The notes under the pieces were generated by a model, which saw nothing but the letters and a program-made list of their open reading frames with translations, made no database searches and was not told where the DNA came from. Position numbers and translations under genes: made by a program. Below, piece after piece: positions 16,931 to 25,870 of a stretch of 34,000 bases of DNA. Source of the DNA: an uncultured Clostridia bacterium (lineage in GTDB: Bacteria; Bacillota; Clostridia; Oscillospirales; Acutalibacteraceae); assembly GCA_947176035.1 (NCBI GenBank), contig CAMWPJ010000008.1, positions 1 to 34,000 on the forward strand. The letters are read 5' to 3'. Each line of letters starts with the position of its first letter. The first letter of the stretch is position 1.

Positions 16931-16988
16931 TCGCAGCTGAGGTCATGTTGGGGAAACTCAACCAATAACCAAAAGGAGGAAATACACT

Positions 16989-17621
16989 ATGAAAAAAGGT
17001 CTTATCGGCAAAAAGATTGGTATGACTCAGATTTTCGACGAAAACGGAAAAGTAATTCCTGTTACAGTAGTTGAAGCTGGTCCATGCACAGTTACTCAGA
17101 TTAAGACAATGGACAACGACGGCTATGAGGCTGTTCAGGTTGGTTTTGGTGATGTTAAGGTATCACGTGTAAACAAGCCAATGAAGGGTCACTTCGACAA
17201 GGCAGACGTTGCTCCAAAGAAAACACTTAAAGAATTCCGTCTTGACAGCATCGAAGGTATTGAGGTTGGAAACATCCTTAAGGCTGACATTTTTGAGGTT
17301 GGCGAAACTGTAGATGTTAAGGGAACAAGCAAGGGTCACGGAACAGCTGGTGCAATCAAGCGCTGGAACTTCTCAAGACTCAGAATGACACACGGTACAG
17401 GTCCAAACCACCGTCACGCAGGTTCACTCGGTGCTTGTTCAAGCCCTTCAAGAGTATTTAAGGGCAAGAAGATGGCAGGTCACTACGGTCACGAAACAGT
17501 AACAGTTCAGAACCTTAAGGTTGCTAAGATTGATGCAGAAAACAATCTTATCGCAATCAAGGGCGCAATTCCGGGTCCTAAGGGCGGAATTGTTGTTATT
17601 GCAGACGCAGTTAAAGCTTAA
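16989..17621 (+). CDS. rplC: 50S ribosomal protein L3
   Basis: 210 aa. The start [15 protein letters not shown] and the conserved core near residues 125-170 ([20 protein letters not shown], then [17 protein letters not shown]) identify L3, an early assembly protein near the peptidyl transferase centre. The core reads GHYGHE where many bacteria have GHMGNE. A 58-nt gap after rpsJ contains a GAAA-tetraloop hairpin. The start follows AAAGGAGG. Confidence 0.97.
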   Translation: MKKGLIGKKIGMTQIFDENGKVIPVTVVEAGPCTVTQIKTMDNDGYEAVQVGFGDVKVSRVNKPMKGHFDKADVAPKKTLKEFRLDSIEGIEVGNILKADIFEVGETVDVKGTSKGHGTAGAIKRWNFSRLRMTHGTGPNHRHAGSLGACSSPSRVFKGKKMAGHYGHETVTVQNLKVAKIDAENNLIAIKGAIPGPKGGIVVIADAVKA

Positions 17622-17638
17622 CGAAAGGAGAGATAAAA

Positions 17639-18262
17639 ATGGCACAGGTTCAGGTTTATAACCAGGAAGGTAAGAAAACTTCAAAAATGGAACTTGCTGA
17701 TTCAGTTTTCGCTATTGAGCCAAACACATCAGCAATGCATCTTGCAGTTGTTAGCTATCTTGCTAATCAGCGTCAGGGCACACAGTCAACTCTCACTCGT
17801 TCAGAAGTAAGCGGTGGCGGTGCAAAGCCTTGGAGACAGAAGGGTACAGGTCGTGCTCGTCAGGGTTCAACTCGCAGCCCACAGTGGACACACGGTGGTA
17901 TTGCTCTTGGTCCAAAGCCAAGAAAGTATAAGGTAAACCTTAACAAGAAAGTTAAGAGACTTGCTATGAAGTCTGCACTTTCAACTAAGGTTGCTGCTGA
18001 AGAAATGATGGTAATCAACAAGGTTGAGCTTGAGACAATCAAGACTAAGGCTGTTGTTGAGATGCTTTCAAAGCTTAAGACAGCTAAGAAAACTCTTATC
18101 GTTACAGCAGAGAGCGATGAGAAAATTTACAAGAGTGCTCGTAACATTGAGGGCGTAAAGGTTGTTACAGTTAACACACTTTGTGTTTATGATATTCTCA
18201 ACTGTGACTCATTCGTAGTTCTCAAGGACGCAGCTAAGAAAATTGAGGAGGTATATGCATAA
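17639..18262 (+). CDS. rplD: 50S ribosomal protein L4
   Basis: 207 aa. It shows the extended-loop signature GGGAKPWRQKGTGRARQGS followed by SPQWTHGGIALGPKPR. L4 lines the peptide exit tunnel and in E. coli is the repressor of the S10 operon, acting on the leader RNA and translation. Whether it does so here is untested. The last A of its stop codon is the first A of the rplW start (TAATG), which implies translational coupling. Confidence 0.97.
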   Translation: MAQVQVYNQEGKKTSKMELADSVFAIEPNTSAMHLAVVSYLANQRQGTQSTLTRSEVSGGGAKPWRQKGTGRARQGSTRSPQWTHGGIALGPKPRKYKVNLNKKVKRLAMKSALSTKVAAEEMMVINKVELETIKTKAVVEMLSKLKTAKKTLIVTAESDEKIYKSARNIEGVKVVTVNTLCVYDILNCDSFVVLKDAAKKIEEVYA

Positions 18263-18558
18263 TGAAAACAGCTCAGGATATTATCCTTAAGCCTATTATC
18301 ACTGAGGAATCAATGATGGGCATTATGGTTAAGAAATATACCTTCAAGGTTGCAAAGGATGCTAATAAAATTGAAATCGCTAAGGCTATTGAGACTGTTT
18401 TCCCGGGCACAGAGGTTGCTAAGGTTAACACAATCAATGTTCGCGGCCGCAAGCGTCGTCAGGGTATGAACGTTGGCTACACTCCATCTTGGAAAAAGGC
18501 AATTGTTACTCTTACTGAGGATTCAAAGGAAATCGAATTCTTCAACGATATGATGTAA
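18262..18558 (+). CDS. rplW: 50S ribosomal protein L23
   Basis: 98 aa, normal length. It begins TAQDIILKPIITEESM and has the NTINVRGRKRRQG loop. L23 sits at the tunnel exit and docks trigger factor and SRP in known systems. It overlaps rplD by one nucleotide. The 134-nt gap that follows is the longest internal gap of the S10 segment and holds two hairpin structures. Confidence 0.97.
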   Translation: MKTAQDIILKPIITEESMMGIMVKKYTFKVAKDANKIEIAKAIETVFPGTEVAKVNTINVRGRKRRQGMNVGYTPSWKKAIVTLTEDSKEIEFFNDMM

Positions 18559-18692
18559 TCGCATCTATACCTATTATATAAATAGTAGGGAGCGGTTACA
18601 TATCGCTCCGATAAAGCAACAAAATGATTTCGGATGATGAGGTATGAAAGGTGCCATCCTTTCGCAAAGTTATCCGGAAAGGAGAAAAAATA
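18559..18692 (+). promoter_or_regulatory. Structured rplW-rplB spacer, possible translational control element
   Basis: Two elements are visible. GGAGCG (18589-18594) pairs with CGCTCC (18604-18609). Then TTTCGGAT (18628-18635) pairs with ATCCGGAA (18672-18679, one T-G pair), enclosing GAAAGG-TGCCAT-CCTTTC (18646-18663). The outer stem reaches into the GGAAAGGAG ribosome binding site of rplB, so folding could hide it. Confidence 0.5.
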
Positions 18693-19526
18693 ATGGCAAT
18701 TAAAAATTATAAGCCAACCACTCCTTCAAGAAGAAATATGTCAGTAACTGATTATTCTTCACTTTCAAAGGTTGCTCCTGAAAGATCTTTGCTTGAGCCA
18801 CTCAGCAAAAAGTCAGGCCGTAACTCATATGGTAGAATAACAGTTCGTCATCGTGGTGGCGGAAACAGAAGAAAGTATCGTATTATCGACTTCAAGAGAA
18901 ATAAGTTTGATGTACCTGCAACTGTTAAGACAATCGAGTACGATCCAAACAGAAGCGCACACATTGCACTTATTCAGTATGAAGATGGCGTAAAGAGCTA
19001 TATCACAGCTCCTGAAGGTCTTAAAGTTGGCGACACTGTAATGGCAGGTCCTAACGCAGATATCGTAGCAGGTAATGCTCTTGCTCTTAAGGATATGCCT
19101 GTTGGTACAATCGTACACAACGTAGAGCTTTATCCGGGCAACGGTGCTCAGCTTGCTCGTTCAGCTGGTAACAGTGCTCAGCTTATGGCACTTGAGGGTG
19201 CATATGCACTTCTCAGACTCCCATCAGGCGAGCTCAGAAATGTACCAAGAGATTGTATGGCAACAGTTGGTGTTGTTGGCAACACTGACCACGCTAATGT
19301 TAAAATCGGTAAAGCCGGTCGTAAGCGCAACATGGGCTGGAGACCAACAGTACGTGGTTCTGTTATGAACCCGAATGACCACCCTCACGGTGGTGGTGAA
19401 GGTAAATCACCTATCGGCCGTCCGGGTCCTTGTACTCCTTGGGGCAAGCCTGCTCTTGGTTATAAGACACGTAATAAGAAGAAGGCATCTAACAAGATGA
19501 TCGTTCGCCGTCGTAACGGTAAATAA
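18693..19526 (+). CDS. rplB: 50S ribosomal protein L2
   Basis: 277 aa. The start [17 protein letters not shown] and the C-terminal [20 protein letters not shown] are diagnostic. His near 230 in the HPHGGGEG loop is the residue known to matter for peptidyl transfer. An in-frame ATG lies upstream at 18651, but the start at 18693 follows GGAAAGGAG and matches the family. It is preceded by a paired element that may sequester this ribosome binding site. Confidence 0.97.
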   Translation: MAIKNYKPTTPSRRNMSVTDYSSLSKVAPERSLLEPLSKKSGRNSYGRITVRHRGGGNRRKYRIIDFKRNKFDVPATVKTIEYDPNRSAHIALIQYEDGVKSYITAPEGLKVGDTVMAGPNADIVAGNALALKDMPVGTIVHNVELYPGNGAQLARSAGNSAQLMALEGAYALLRLPSGELRNVPRDCMATVGVVGNTDHANVKIGKAGRKRNMGWRPTVRGSVMNPNDHPHGGGEGKSPIGRPGPCTPWGKPALGYKTRNKKKASNKMIVRRRNGK

Positions 19527-19546
19527 GAAGAAAGGAGAAGATTAAA

Positions 19547-19819
19547 ATGAGTAGAAGTACTAAAAAAGGACCTTTTGTCGAAGAAAGTCTTTACAAAAAG
19601 GTTGAGGCACTTAATGCTGCAGGTGACAAGCAGGTTATCAAGACCTGGTCAAGAAGTTCAACAATCTTCCCTGAATTCGTAGGACACACATTTGCTGTTC
19701 ATGATGGAAGAAAGCATGTTCCTGTATATGTTACAGAGGATATGGTTGGACACAAGCTTGGTGAGTTTGCACCAACAAGAACATTCAGAGGCCACGCTGG
19801 CTCAAAGACATCTAAGTAA
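19547..19819 (+). CDS. rpsS: 30S ribosomal protein S19
   Basis: 90 aa. The sequence [18 protein letters not shown], then [20 protein letters not shown] and [13 protein letters not shown], is S19 end to end. It binds 16S rRNA in the head with S13. The gap to rplB is 20 nt, with an AAAGGAG ribosome binding site. Confidence 0.97.
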   Translation: MSRSTKKGPFVEESLYKKVEALNAAGDKQVIKTWSRSSTIFPEFVGHTFAVHDGRKHVPVYVTEDMVGHKLGEFAPTRTFRGHAGSKTSK

Positions 19820-19836
19820 TCGAAAGGAGAATTATT

Positions 19837-20175
19837 ATGGAAGCAACAGCAAAAGCAACATATGTCCGTATCTCTCCTCGAAAGGTGCAGATTGTTCTTG
19901 ATCTTATCAGAAATCAGCCTGCTGACAAGGCTATGGCTATTCTTCAGTACACACCAAAAGCTGCTTGTGAGCCTGTTATGAAGGTTCTTAAGTCAGCAAT
20001 GGCAAACGCTGAGAACAATAACAATATGGACGTATCAAGATTAGTAGTAAGCTACTGCAATGCAACTCCTGGTCCTACTCTTAAGAGAATCCAGGCTAGA
20101 GCACAGGGCAGAGCTTTCAGAATCAATAAGAGAACATCACACATCACCATTACCGTTAAGGAAATGGAAGACTAA
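19837..20175 (+). CDS. rplV: 50S ribosomal protein L22
   Basis: 112 aa. It has YVRISPRKVQIVLDLIRNQPA near the N-terminus and the tunnel-lining hairpin with KRIQARAQGRAFRINKRTSH near the C-terminus. In other bacteria changes in this hairpin alter macrolide sensitivity. Nothing odd is seen here. It follows rpsS by 17 nt. Confidence 0.97.
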   Translation: MEATAKATYVRISPRKVQIVLDLIRNQPADKAMAILQYTPKAACEPVMKVLKSAMANAENNNNMDVSRLVVSYCNATPGPTLKRIQARAQGRAFRINKRTSHITITVKEMED

Positions 20176-20193
20176 GCGAGGAGGTAAAGTTAA

Positions 20194-20886
20194 ATGGGAC
20201 AGAAATGTAATCCAACCGGTTTAAGAATCGGCGTTATTAAGAACTGGGACTCTCGCTGGTATGCAAAGAAGGGTGAGTTCGGCGATACACTTGTAGAAGA
20301 TTACAATCTTCGTAAGTATCTCCTTGACACTCTTTACGGTGCAGGTGTTCCAAAGGTAGAAATCGAAAGAGATGCTAAGAGAGTAAGAATCAACATCCAC
20401 TGCGCAAAGCCGGGTATGGTTATCGGTAAGCAGGGTGCTGAAATCGAAAAGCTCAAGGCTATCTGTGCAAAGAAGTTAGGCAAGAATGCTAACGAAGTAT
20501 TCATCAACATTGTTGAGATTAAGCAGCCTGACCTTGATGCAACACTCGTAGCACAGAGCATTGCTCAGCAGCTTGAGAGACGTGTATCTTTCAGAAGAGC
20601 TGTTAAGGGTGCTATCAGAAATACAATGAGACTTGGCGCTCGTGGTATTAAGATTATGGTTTCAGGCAGAATCGGCGGTGCAGAAATCGCTCGTTCTGAG
20701 ACTTATAAAGAGGGTACAATTCCTCTTCAGACACTTCGTGCTGACATCGATTACGGCTTTGCTGAGGCAAAGACAACTTATGGCAGAATCGGTGTTAAGA
20801 CCTGGATTTATCAGGGCGAAGTTCTCCATGAATCTCGTAATAAGAATAAGAAGAGATCAAATCGTAAGGAAGGGGGAAAAAGATAA
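20194..20886 (+). CDS. rpsC: 30S ribosomal protein S3
   Basis: 230 aa. [19 protein letters not shown] opens the protein. The KH type II domain has [14 protein letters not shown] (about 76-89), and the C-terminal domain has [12 protein letters not shown] and [11 protein letters not shown]. It forms part of the mRNA entry channel. The tail is basic ([15 protein letters not shown]). Its stop overlaps the rplP start (TAATG). Confidence 0.97.
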   Translation: MGQKCNPTGLRIGVIKNWDSRWYAKKGEFGDTLVEDYNLRKYLLDTLYGAGVPKVEIERDAKRVRINIHCAKPGMVIGKQGAEIEKLKAICAKKLGKNANEVFINIVEIKQPDLDATLVAQSIAQQLERRVSFRRAVKGAIRNTMRLGARGIKIMVSGRIGGAEIARSETYKEGTIPLQTLRADIDYGFAEAKTTYGRIGVKTWIYQGEVLHESRNKNKKRSNRKEGGKR

Positions 20887-21311
20887 TGCTCTTACCTAAG
20901 CGTGTAAAACACAGAAAGCAGCACAGAGGCCGTATGACCGGTGCAGCTACAAGAGGTAATAAGGTAACTTATGGTGAGTTTGGTCTTCAGACTACTGAGC
21001 CAGCATGGATTACAGCAGCACAGATTGAAGCTGCCCGTATTGCTATGACACGTTACACTAAGCGTGGCGGTAAAGTATGGATCAAGATTTTCCCTGATAA
21101 GCCTATTACAGCAAGACCTGCCGATACTCGTATGGGTAAAGGTAAAGGTAACGTTGACTACTGGGTAGCAGTAGTTAAGCCGGGCAGAGTTATGTTTGAA
21201 CTCGGCGGCGTAAGCGAGGAAGTAGCTCGTGAGGCTATGAGACTCGCAGCAAACAAGCTTCCTGTAAAATGTAAGTTTGTTAAGAAAGAAGAAGAGGGAG
21301 GCGAGCAGTAA
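20886..21311 (+). CDS. rplP: 50S ribosomal protein L16
   Basis: 141 aa. [19 protein letters not shown] and the conserved [20 protein letters not shown] identify L16, a late assembly protein at the A-site side of the 50S. The arginine in the KPITARP loop, a hydroxylation site in some proteobacteria, is present. It overlaps rpsC and rpmC by one nucleotide each, so three genes are translationally coupled. Confidence 0.97.
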   Translation: MLLPKRVKHRKQHRGRMTGAATRGNKVTYGEFGLQTTEPAWITAAQIEAARIAMTRYTKRGGKVWIKIFPDKPITARPADTRMGKGKGNVDYWVAVVKPGRVMFELGGVSEEVAREAMRLAANKLPVKCKFVKKEEEGGEQ

Positions 21312-21514
21312 TGAAAGCATCAGAAATCAAGGCTCTTTCAGCAGATCAGAGAGCAGCAAAGCTTGCAGAGCTCAAAGAAGAGCTTTTCAACCTTCACTTT
21401 CAGCAGGCTATCAATCAGCTCGACAACCCTATGAGAATTAAAGCAGTCAAGAAAGATATCGCTCGTATCAAAACAGTTGAGAGAGCTATCGAACTTGAAA
21501 ATGCTAATTCTTAA
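21311..21514 (+). CDS. rpmC: 50S ribosomal protein L29
   Basis: 67 aa helical hairpin protein, starting KASEIKALSADQRAAKLAEL and ending with the KAVKKDIARIKTVERA helix. It sits near the tunnel exit beside L23. The start shares its A with the rplP stop. Confidence 0.96.
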   Translation: MKASEIKALSADQRAAKLAELKEELFNLHFQQAINQLDNPMRIKAVKKDIARIKTVERAIELENANS

Positions 21515-21532
21515 GAAGGAGGTAACTGAATA

Positions 21533-21787
21533 ATGGAAAGAAACCTCAGAAAAACAAGAGTAGGTATTGTAACAAGCGACAAGATGGACAAAACCGTTGT
21601 TGTAACAATTAAGGATAAGGTTCGTCATCCGCTTTACAATAAGATTGTTAACCGTACTGTAAAGTACAAGGCACACGACGAGAATAACGAATGCGGTGTT
21701 GGTGATAAGGTTCTCATTATGGAATGTCGCCCATACAGCAAGGATAAGAGATGGCGTGTGGTTGAAATCGTTGAGAAAGCTAAATAA
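21533..21787 (+). CDS. rpsQ: 30S ribosomal protein S17
   Basis: 84 aa OB-fold protein. [19 protein letters not shown] and the [17 protein letters not shown] loop are typical. It is the last gene of the classic S10 segment. A 96-nt gap with paired sequences separates it from rplN. Confidence 0.97.
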   Translation: MERNLRKTRVGIVTSDKMDKTVVVTIKDKVRHPLYNKIVNRTVKYKAHDENNECGVGDKVLIMECRPYSKDKRWRVVEIVEKAK

Positions 21788-21883
21788 TCGTTACGATTTA
21801 CAGCTTTTTTATAATTTAGTCAATTAAAATAATAACTGCAACTTAGCAAAGTGTTATTTTGCAGTACGAAGGAGGAAATTGCT
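21788..21883 (+). promoter_or_regulatory. rpsQ-rplN spacer with overlapping inverted repeats
   Basis: ACTGCAA (21835-21841) pairs with TTGCAGT (21859-21865). AATAAC (21831-21836) pairs with GTTATT (21852-21857). The two helices share 21835-21836, so they cannot both form fully. A short AATCG-TTA-CGATT hairpin lies at the start, with TTTTTT 7 nt after it. There is no well-spaced promoter. It marks the S10/spc boundary. Confidence 0.4.
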
Positions 21884-22252
21884 GTGTTACAACAAGAAAG
21901 TCGTCTTAAAGTAGCAGACAACACAGGTGCTAAAGAGCTTCTTTGCATTAGAGTTCTCGGCGGTTCAGGCAGAAGATATGCAAATATCGGCGATGTAATC
22001 GTTGCAAGTGTAAAGAAAGCAGCTCCCGGTGGTATTGTTAAAAAGGGCGAAGTTGTTAAGGCAGTCATCGTTCGTACAACTAAAGGTGTACGTCGTGACG
22101 ACGGTCAGTATATTCGTTTTGACGAGAATGCTGCCGTAATTATTAAAGAGGATAAAACTCCTCGTGGCACTCGTATTTTTGGACCTGTTGCTCGTGAGCT
22201 TCGTGAGAAGGATTATATGAAAATCCTTTCACTCGCTCCCGAAGTACTTTAA
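21884..22252 (+). CDS. rplN: 50S ribosomal protein L14
   Basis: 122 aa from a GTG start placed 8 nt after GGAGG. This gives [19 protein letters not shown], the standard L14 N-terminus. A TTG 33 nt upstream is in frame but has no ribosome binding site and would add non-homologous residues. L14 forms bridge B8 at the subunit interface and is the docking site of RsfS in known systems. It is the first gene of the spc segment. Confidence 0.97.
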   Translation: MLQQESRLKVADNTGAKELLCIRVLGGSGRRYANIGDVIVASVKKAAPGGIVKKGEVVKAVIVRTTKGVRRDDGQYIRFDENAAVIIKEDKTPRGTRIFGPVARELREKDYMKILSLAPEVL

Positions 22253-22267
22253 TGGAGGTGCGATGAT

Positions 22268-22570
22268 ATGAGCAAAATGTTTGTAAAAACCGGTGATACT
22301 GTATTAGTACTCAGCGGTAAATCAAAGGGTGTTAAGGGCGAGGTTATCGCTGTAAGTCCTAAAGAGGATAAGGTTATCGTTAAGAAGGTAAACGTTGTTA
22401 CAAAGCACGTTAAGCCTCGTAAGATGGGCGAGCCTGGCGGACTTATTGAAGTTGAATCAGCTCTTTACGCATCAAAAGTACAATTAGTATGTCCTAAGTG
22501 CGGTGAGGCAACTCGCGTTGGCCGTAAGGACGGTAACCGCGTTTGTAAAAAATGCGGCGCTGAATTTTAA
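22268..22570 (+). CDS. rplX: 50S ribosomal protein L24 with C-terminal zinc knuckle
   Basis: 100 aa. A KOW domain (residues 6-40, FVKTGDTVLVLSGKSKGVKG) is followed by the HVKP segment and a four-cysteine tail: Cys75, Cys78, Cys93 and Cys96 in two CPKC/CKKC pairs. L24 initiates 50S assembly and lies near the tunnel exit. The Cys4 tail, a likely zinc site, is absent from Bacillus subtilis L24 but seen in various other bacteria. Confidence 0.96.
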   Translation: MSKMFVKTGDTVLVLSGKSKGVKGEVIAVSPKEDKVIVKKVNVVTKHVKPRKMGEPGGLIEVESALYASKVQLVCPKCGEATRVGRKDGNRVCKKCGAEF

Positions 22571-22589
22571 GTAAGGGAGGAACATAACA

Positions 22590-23132
22590 ATGGCAGCAGT
22601 ATTAAAAGAAACATATAAAAATGATATTGCACCTGCATTGATGAAGAAATTCGGATACAAATCTGTTATGCAAATCCCAAAGCTTGACAAGATTGTTATC
22701 AATGTTGGTTGCGGTGAAGCACGTGAAAACTCAAAGGTTGTAGATGCTATCATCACAGATCTTCAGACAATTACAGGTCAGAGACCGGTAGTTTGTCGTG
22801 CTAAGAAGTCAGTTGCTAACTTCAAACTCCGTGAGGGTATGCCAATCGGTGTTAAGGTTACACTTCGTGGTGACAGAATGTATGAATTCCTTGAGAGATT
22901 TTTCAATCTCGCACTTCCAAGAGTTCGTGACTTCAGAGGTATCAACCCTAACTCATTTGACGGCCGTGGTAACTACGCTATGGGTGTTAAGGAGCAGTTG
23001 ATTTTCCCTGAAATCGATTATGATAAGATTGATGCTGTTCGTGGTATGGACATCATCATGGTAACAACTGCAAACACTGACGAAGAGGCTCGTGAGCTTC
23101 TTAAGTTAATGGGCGCACCATTTGCAGAGTAA
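22590..23132 (+). CDS. rplE: 50S ribosomal protein L5
   Basis: 180 aa. It has [18 protein letters not shown] near 30, [20 protein letters not shown] near 70 and [20 protein letters not shown] near 125. L5 binds 5S rRNA and contacts the P-site tRNA. It follows rplX by 19 nt with a GGGAGG ribosome binding site. Confidence 0.97.
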   Translation: MAAVLKETYKNDIAPALMKKFGYKSVMQIPKLDKIVINVGCGEARENSKVVDAIITDLQTITGQRPVVCRAKKSVANFKLREGMPIGVKVTLRGDRMYEFLERFFNLALPRVRDFRGINPNSFDGRGNYAMGVKEQLIFPEIDYDKIDAVRGMDIIMVTTANTDEEARELLKLMGAPFAE

Positions 23133-23144
23133 GGAGGGATTATC

Positions 23145-23330
23145 GTGGCAAAGACATCTATGAAAGTTAAGGCTGCTAAGCCTGCTAAGTATTCAACAAG
23201 ACAGTATAACAGATGCAAAATCTGCGGTAGACCTCATGCTTATCTTCGTAAGTACGGTGTATGCAGAATCTGCTTCAGAGAGCTCGCTCACAAGGGTGAG
23301 ATTCCTGGCGTTAAGAAATCATCTTGGTAA
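23145..23330 (+). CDS. rpsZ: 30S ribosomal protein S14, zinc-binding type Z
   Basis: 61 aa, the short zinc-containing form of S14. Two cysteine pairs (CKIC and CRIC) frame [11 protein letters not shown]. The start is GTG after AAGGAGG. The long zinc-free S14 used under zinc limitation in some Firmicutes is not in this window. Confidence 0.96.
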   Translation: MAKTSMKVKAAKPAKYSTRQYNRCKICGRPHAYLRKYGVCRICFRELAHKGEIPGVKKSSW

Positions 23331-23368
23331 GAACTGAGAATTGCTAATCTAATAAGGAGGAATTATCA

Positions 23369-23767
23369 ATGCATATTACAGATCCAATCGCTGATATGCT
23401 TACAAGAGTTCGTAATGCAAATTCAGCAAAGCACGATACAGTAGATATTCCTGCGTCAAACATGAAGAAGGCAATTGCTCAGATTCTTGTTGATGAAGGT
23501 TATATCAAAGGTTATAAAGTTATTGAAGACGGCAAGCAGGGTGTTATCCGTGTAACACTTAAGTACGGCGAGGGCAAGAGCCAGGTTATCACTGGTCTTC
23601 GCAGAGTATCAAAGCCAGGTCTTCGTATTTATTCAAACGTTGAGGATATGCCTAAGGTTATGAAGGGACTCGGTATTGCTATCGTTTCAACTTCAAAGGG
23701 CATTATGACAGACAGAGAAGCTCGTGACCGCAATGTTGGCGGCGAGGTTTTAGCATTCATTTGGTAA
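23369..23767 (+). CDS. rpsH: 30S ribosomal protein S8
   Basis: 132 aa. It has [17 protein letters not shown] at the N-terminus and the C-terminal [23 protein letters not shown]-binding signature. S8 binds helix 21 of 16S rRNA and in E. coli represses the spc operon. I saw no obvious helix-21 mimic in the spacers here. The gap from rpsZ is 38 nt. Confidence 0.97.
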   Translation: MHITDPIADMLTRVRNANSAKHDTVDIPASNMKKAIAQILVDEGYIKGYKVIEDGKQGVIRVTLKYGEGKSQVITGLRRVSKPGLRIYSNVEDMPKVMKGLGIAIVSTSKGIMTDREARDRNVGGEVLAFIW

Positions 23768-23782
23768 GGAGGGACAGTAAGG

Positions 23783-24322
23783 ATGTCACGTATAGGTTTA
23801 AAGCCAATTACAATTCCTGCCGGTGTTGATGTAAACATCAATGCAAATACTGTTACCGTTAAGGGACCAAATGGTACTCTTTCAATGGATGCACATCCTA
23901 ACATGGCTATCAGTGTTGAAGGCAGCGAGATCATCGTTAGCAGACCTAACGATGCAAAAGAAAACAGATCTCTTCATGGCCTTACCCGTACACTTGTTGC
24001 AAATATGGTTACAGGTGTTACAGAAGGCTTCAAGAAGACTTTAGAGGTTAACGGTGTTGGTTACCGTGTACAGTTACAGGGTACAAATCTTGTTATGAAC
24101 CTTGGTTATTCACATCAGGTTATAATGGAAGCACCGGAGGGTATCAAGATCGAATGTCCGTCAGCAAACAGCATTGTAATCAGTGGTGCTGACAAGCAGA
24201 AGGTTGGTCAGTTCGCAGCTCAGGTTCGCGAGAAGAGACCACCGGAGCCATATAAGGGCAAGGGTATCAAGTACTCAGATGAGCATATCCGTCGTAAAGA
24301 AGGAAAAGCAGGTAAGAAATAA
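23783..24322 (+). CDS. rplF: 50S ribosomal protein L6
   Basis: 179 aa with two L6 alpha/beta repeats. The first begins SRIGLKPITIPAGV. The second ends in RPPEPYKGKGIKYSDEHIRR, the signature near the C-terminus. It binds at the base of the L7/L12 stalk near the sarcin-ricin loop. Order and spacing are normal. Confidence 0.97.
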   Translation: MSRIGLKPITIPAGVDVNINANTVTVKGPNGTLSMDAHPNMAISVEGSEIIVSRPNDAKENRSLHGLTRTLVANMVTGVTEGFKKTLEVNGVGYRVQLQGTNLVMNLGYSHQVIMEAPEGIKIECPSANSIVISGADKQKVGQFAAQVREKRPPEPYKGKGIKYSDEHIRRKEGKAGKK

Positions 24323-24340
24323 GGGAAGGAGTGAAATACA

Positions 24341-24700
24341 ATGGTTTCAAGACAGGATGCCAATAAGGCAAGACAGAAGCGCCACACCAGAGTACGTGGC
24401 AAGATCAGCGGTACTGCTGAGTGTCCAAGACTTAACGTATATCGCTCTCTCAGCAATATTTACGTGCAGTTGATTGACGATGTTGCAGGTGTAACAATTG
24501 CATCAGCATCAACCGTTGAAAAGGAATTCACACAGTATGGCGGTAATGTAGAAGCAGCTAAGGCTGTAGGTAAGACATTAGCAGACAGAGCTAAGGCAAA
24601 GGGCATTGAAAAGTGCGTATTTGACCGCGGCGGTTACGTTTATCACGGACGTGTAGCAGCAGTAGCTGATGGCGCTCGTGAGGGCGGACTTAAGTTCTAA
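24341..24700 (+). CDS. rplR: 50S ribosomal protein L18
   Basis: 119 aa. It has a basic N-terminal tail ([19 protein letters not shown]), the [19 protein letters not shown] core and the C-terminal [21 protein letters not shown]18 binds 5S rRNA with L5. It follows rplF by 18 nt. Confidence 0.97.
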   Translation: MVSRQDANKARQKRHTRVRGKISGTAECPRLNVYRSLSNIYVQLIDDVAGVTIASASTVEKEFTQYGGNVEAAKAVGKTLADRAKAKGIEKCVFDRGGYVYHGRVAAVADGAREGGLKF

Positions 24701-24718
24701 CGAAGGAGGTAAATTTTT

Positions 24719-25219
24719 ATGGCAAAGATTGACGTATCTTCAATGGAGCTTGAAGAAAGAGTTGTAACTATTAACCGTGTATCAAAGACTGTAAAGGGTG
24801 GTAGAATTTTCAAGTTCTCAGCTCTCGTAGTTGTTGGTGACGGTAATGGTCTTGTAGGCTTCGGTATCGGTAAATCAGGCGAAGTTCCTGATGCTATCCG
24901 TAAGGGTATCGAGGACGCTAAGAAGAATGTAATTAAGGTTGCTCTTAAAGGATCAACAATTCCTCACGAGATTAAGGGTAAATTTGGTGCCGGCGAAGTA
25001 TTGCTTATGCCTGCTCCAAAGGGTACCGGTGTTATCGCTGGTGGTCCTGTCCGTGCAGTTGTTGAGACAGTTGGTATCAAGGACATCAGAACAAAGGCTA
25101 TCCGTTCAAATAATCCTTGCAATGTTGTAAGAGCTACAATTGATGGTTTAAGCAAGCTCAGAACAGCTGACCAGGTTGCAGCAGTTCGCGGCAAGTCAAC
25201 CAAAGAAATTTTAGGTTAA
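24719..25219 (+). CDS. rpsE: 30S ribosomal protein S5
   Basis: 166 aa. The N-terminal dsRBD-like domain has [20 protein letters not shown] and [17 protein letters not shown]. The C-terminal domain has [20 protein letters not shown]5 lies at the mRNA entry and decoding region, and mutations in family members affect spectinomycin response and accuracy. It is preceded by a GAAGGAGG ribosome binding site. Confidence 0.97.
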   Translation: MAKIDVSSMELEERVVTINRVSKTVKGGRIFKFSALVVVGDGNGLVGFGIGKSGEVPDAIRKGIEDAKKNVIKVALKGSTIPHEIKGKFGAGEVLLMPAPKGTGVIAGGPVRAVVETVGIKDIRTKAIRSNNPCNVVRATIDGLSKLRTADQVAAVRGKSTKEILG

Positions 25220-25232
25220 GGAGGGTGGAACA

Positions 25233-25412
25233 ATGGCAGATATTAAAATCAAGCTTACAAAGAGCTTAATTGGCAGCAAAGCAGACCAGATTGCCACCGC
25301 CCACTCACTTGGTCTTCGTAAAATCGGCAACACAACAGTTCAGCCTGACAATGCTCAGACTCAGGGTAAGCTTGCTAAGATTGCTCACCTTGTAACTGTT
25401 GTAGAAGAATAA
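25233..25412 (+). CDS. rpmD: 50S ribosomal protein L30
   Basis: 59 aa, found by reading the 207-bp gap between rpsE and rplO. It starts [18 protein letters not shown] and has [16 protein letters not shown], the L30 core. The ATG follows AAGGAGGGTGGAACA. Length and position are those of a normal Firmicute rpmD. Confidence 0.96.
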   Translation: MADIKIKLTKSLIGSKADQIATAHSLGLRKIGNTTVQPDNAQTQGKLAKIAHLVTVVEE

Positions 25413-25426
25413 GGGGAGGTGCAGAT

Positions 25427-25870
25427 ATGAAATTACATGAACTTTCTCCTGCAGAAGGCTCTAAAAAGAGCGTAAAAAGAGTTGGTAGAGGTACTGCTTC
25501 AGGTCAGGGCAAGACTTCAGGTAAAGGCCAGAAGGGTCAGAAGTCACGTTCAGGCTACAGCAGACGTGCAGGCTTTGAAGGTGGTCAGATGCCACTTCAG
25601 AGACGTGTACCAAAGAGAGGTTTCAACAACATTTTTGCAACTGAGTATGCAATCGTTAATCTTTCAACACTCAATGATAGATTTGAAGATGGTGCTACTG
25701 TAGATGCACAGGCACTTATCGATGCAGGCGTAATCAAGAAGACACTCGATGGTGTTAAGATTCTTGGTAAGGGCGAAATCACAAAGGCACTTACAGTTAA
25801 GGTAACTGCTGTCAGTGAGTCAGCTAAAGCAAAAATTGAGGCTGCAGGTGGTAAGGTGGAGGTGCTCTAA
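25427..25870 (+). CDS. rplO: 50S ribosomal protein L15
   Basis: 147 aa. The glycine- and lysine-rich N-terminal extension ([20 protein letters not shown]) threads into 23S rRNA, followed by [20 protein letters not shown]. The C-terminal globular domain ends [16 protein letters not shown]. The stop codon is directly followed by the secY ATG with no spacer. Confidence 0.97.
   Translation: MKLHELSPAEGSKKSVKRVGRGTASGQGKTSGKGQKGQKSRSGYSRRAGFEGGQMPLQRRVPKRGFNNIFATEYAIVNLSTLNDRFEDGATVDAQALIDAGVIKKTLDGVKILGKGEITKALTVKVTAVSESAKAKIEAAGGKVEVL

Noticed and set aside
20892-21320. 142-codon frame antisense to rplP
   Set aside because: It mirrors the plus-strand codon bias of a highly expressed gene and has no independent signals.
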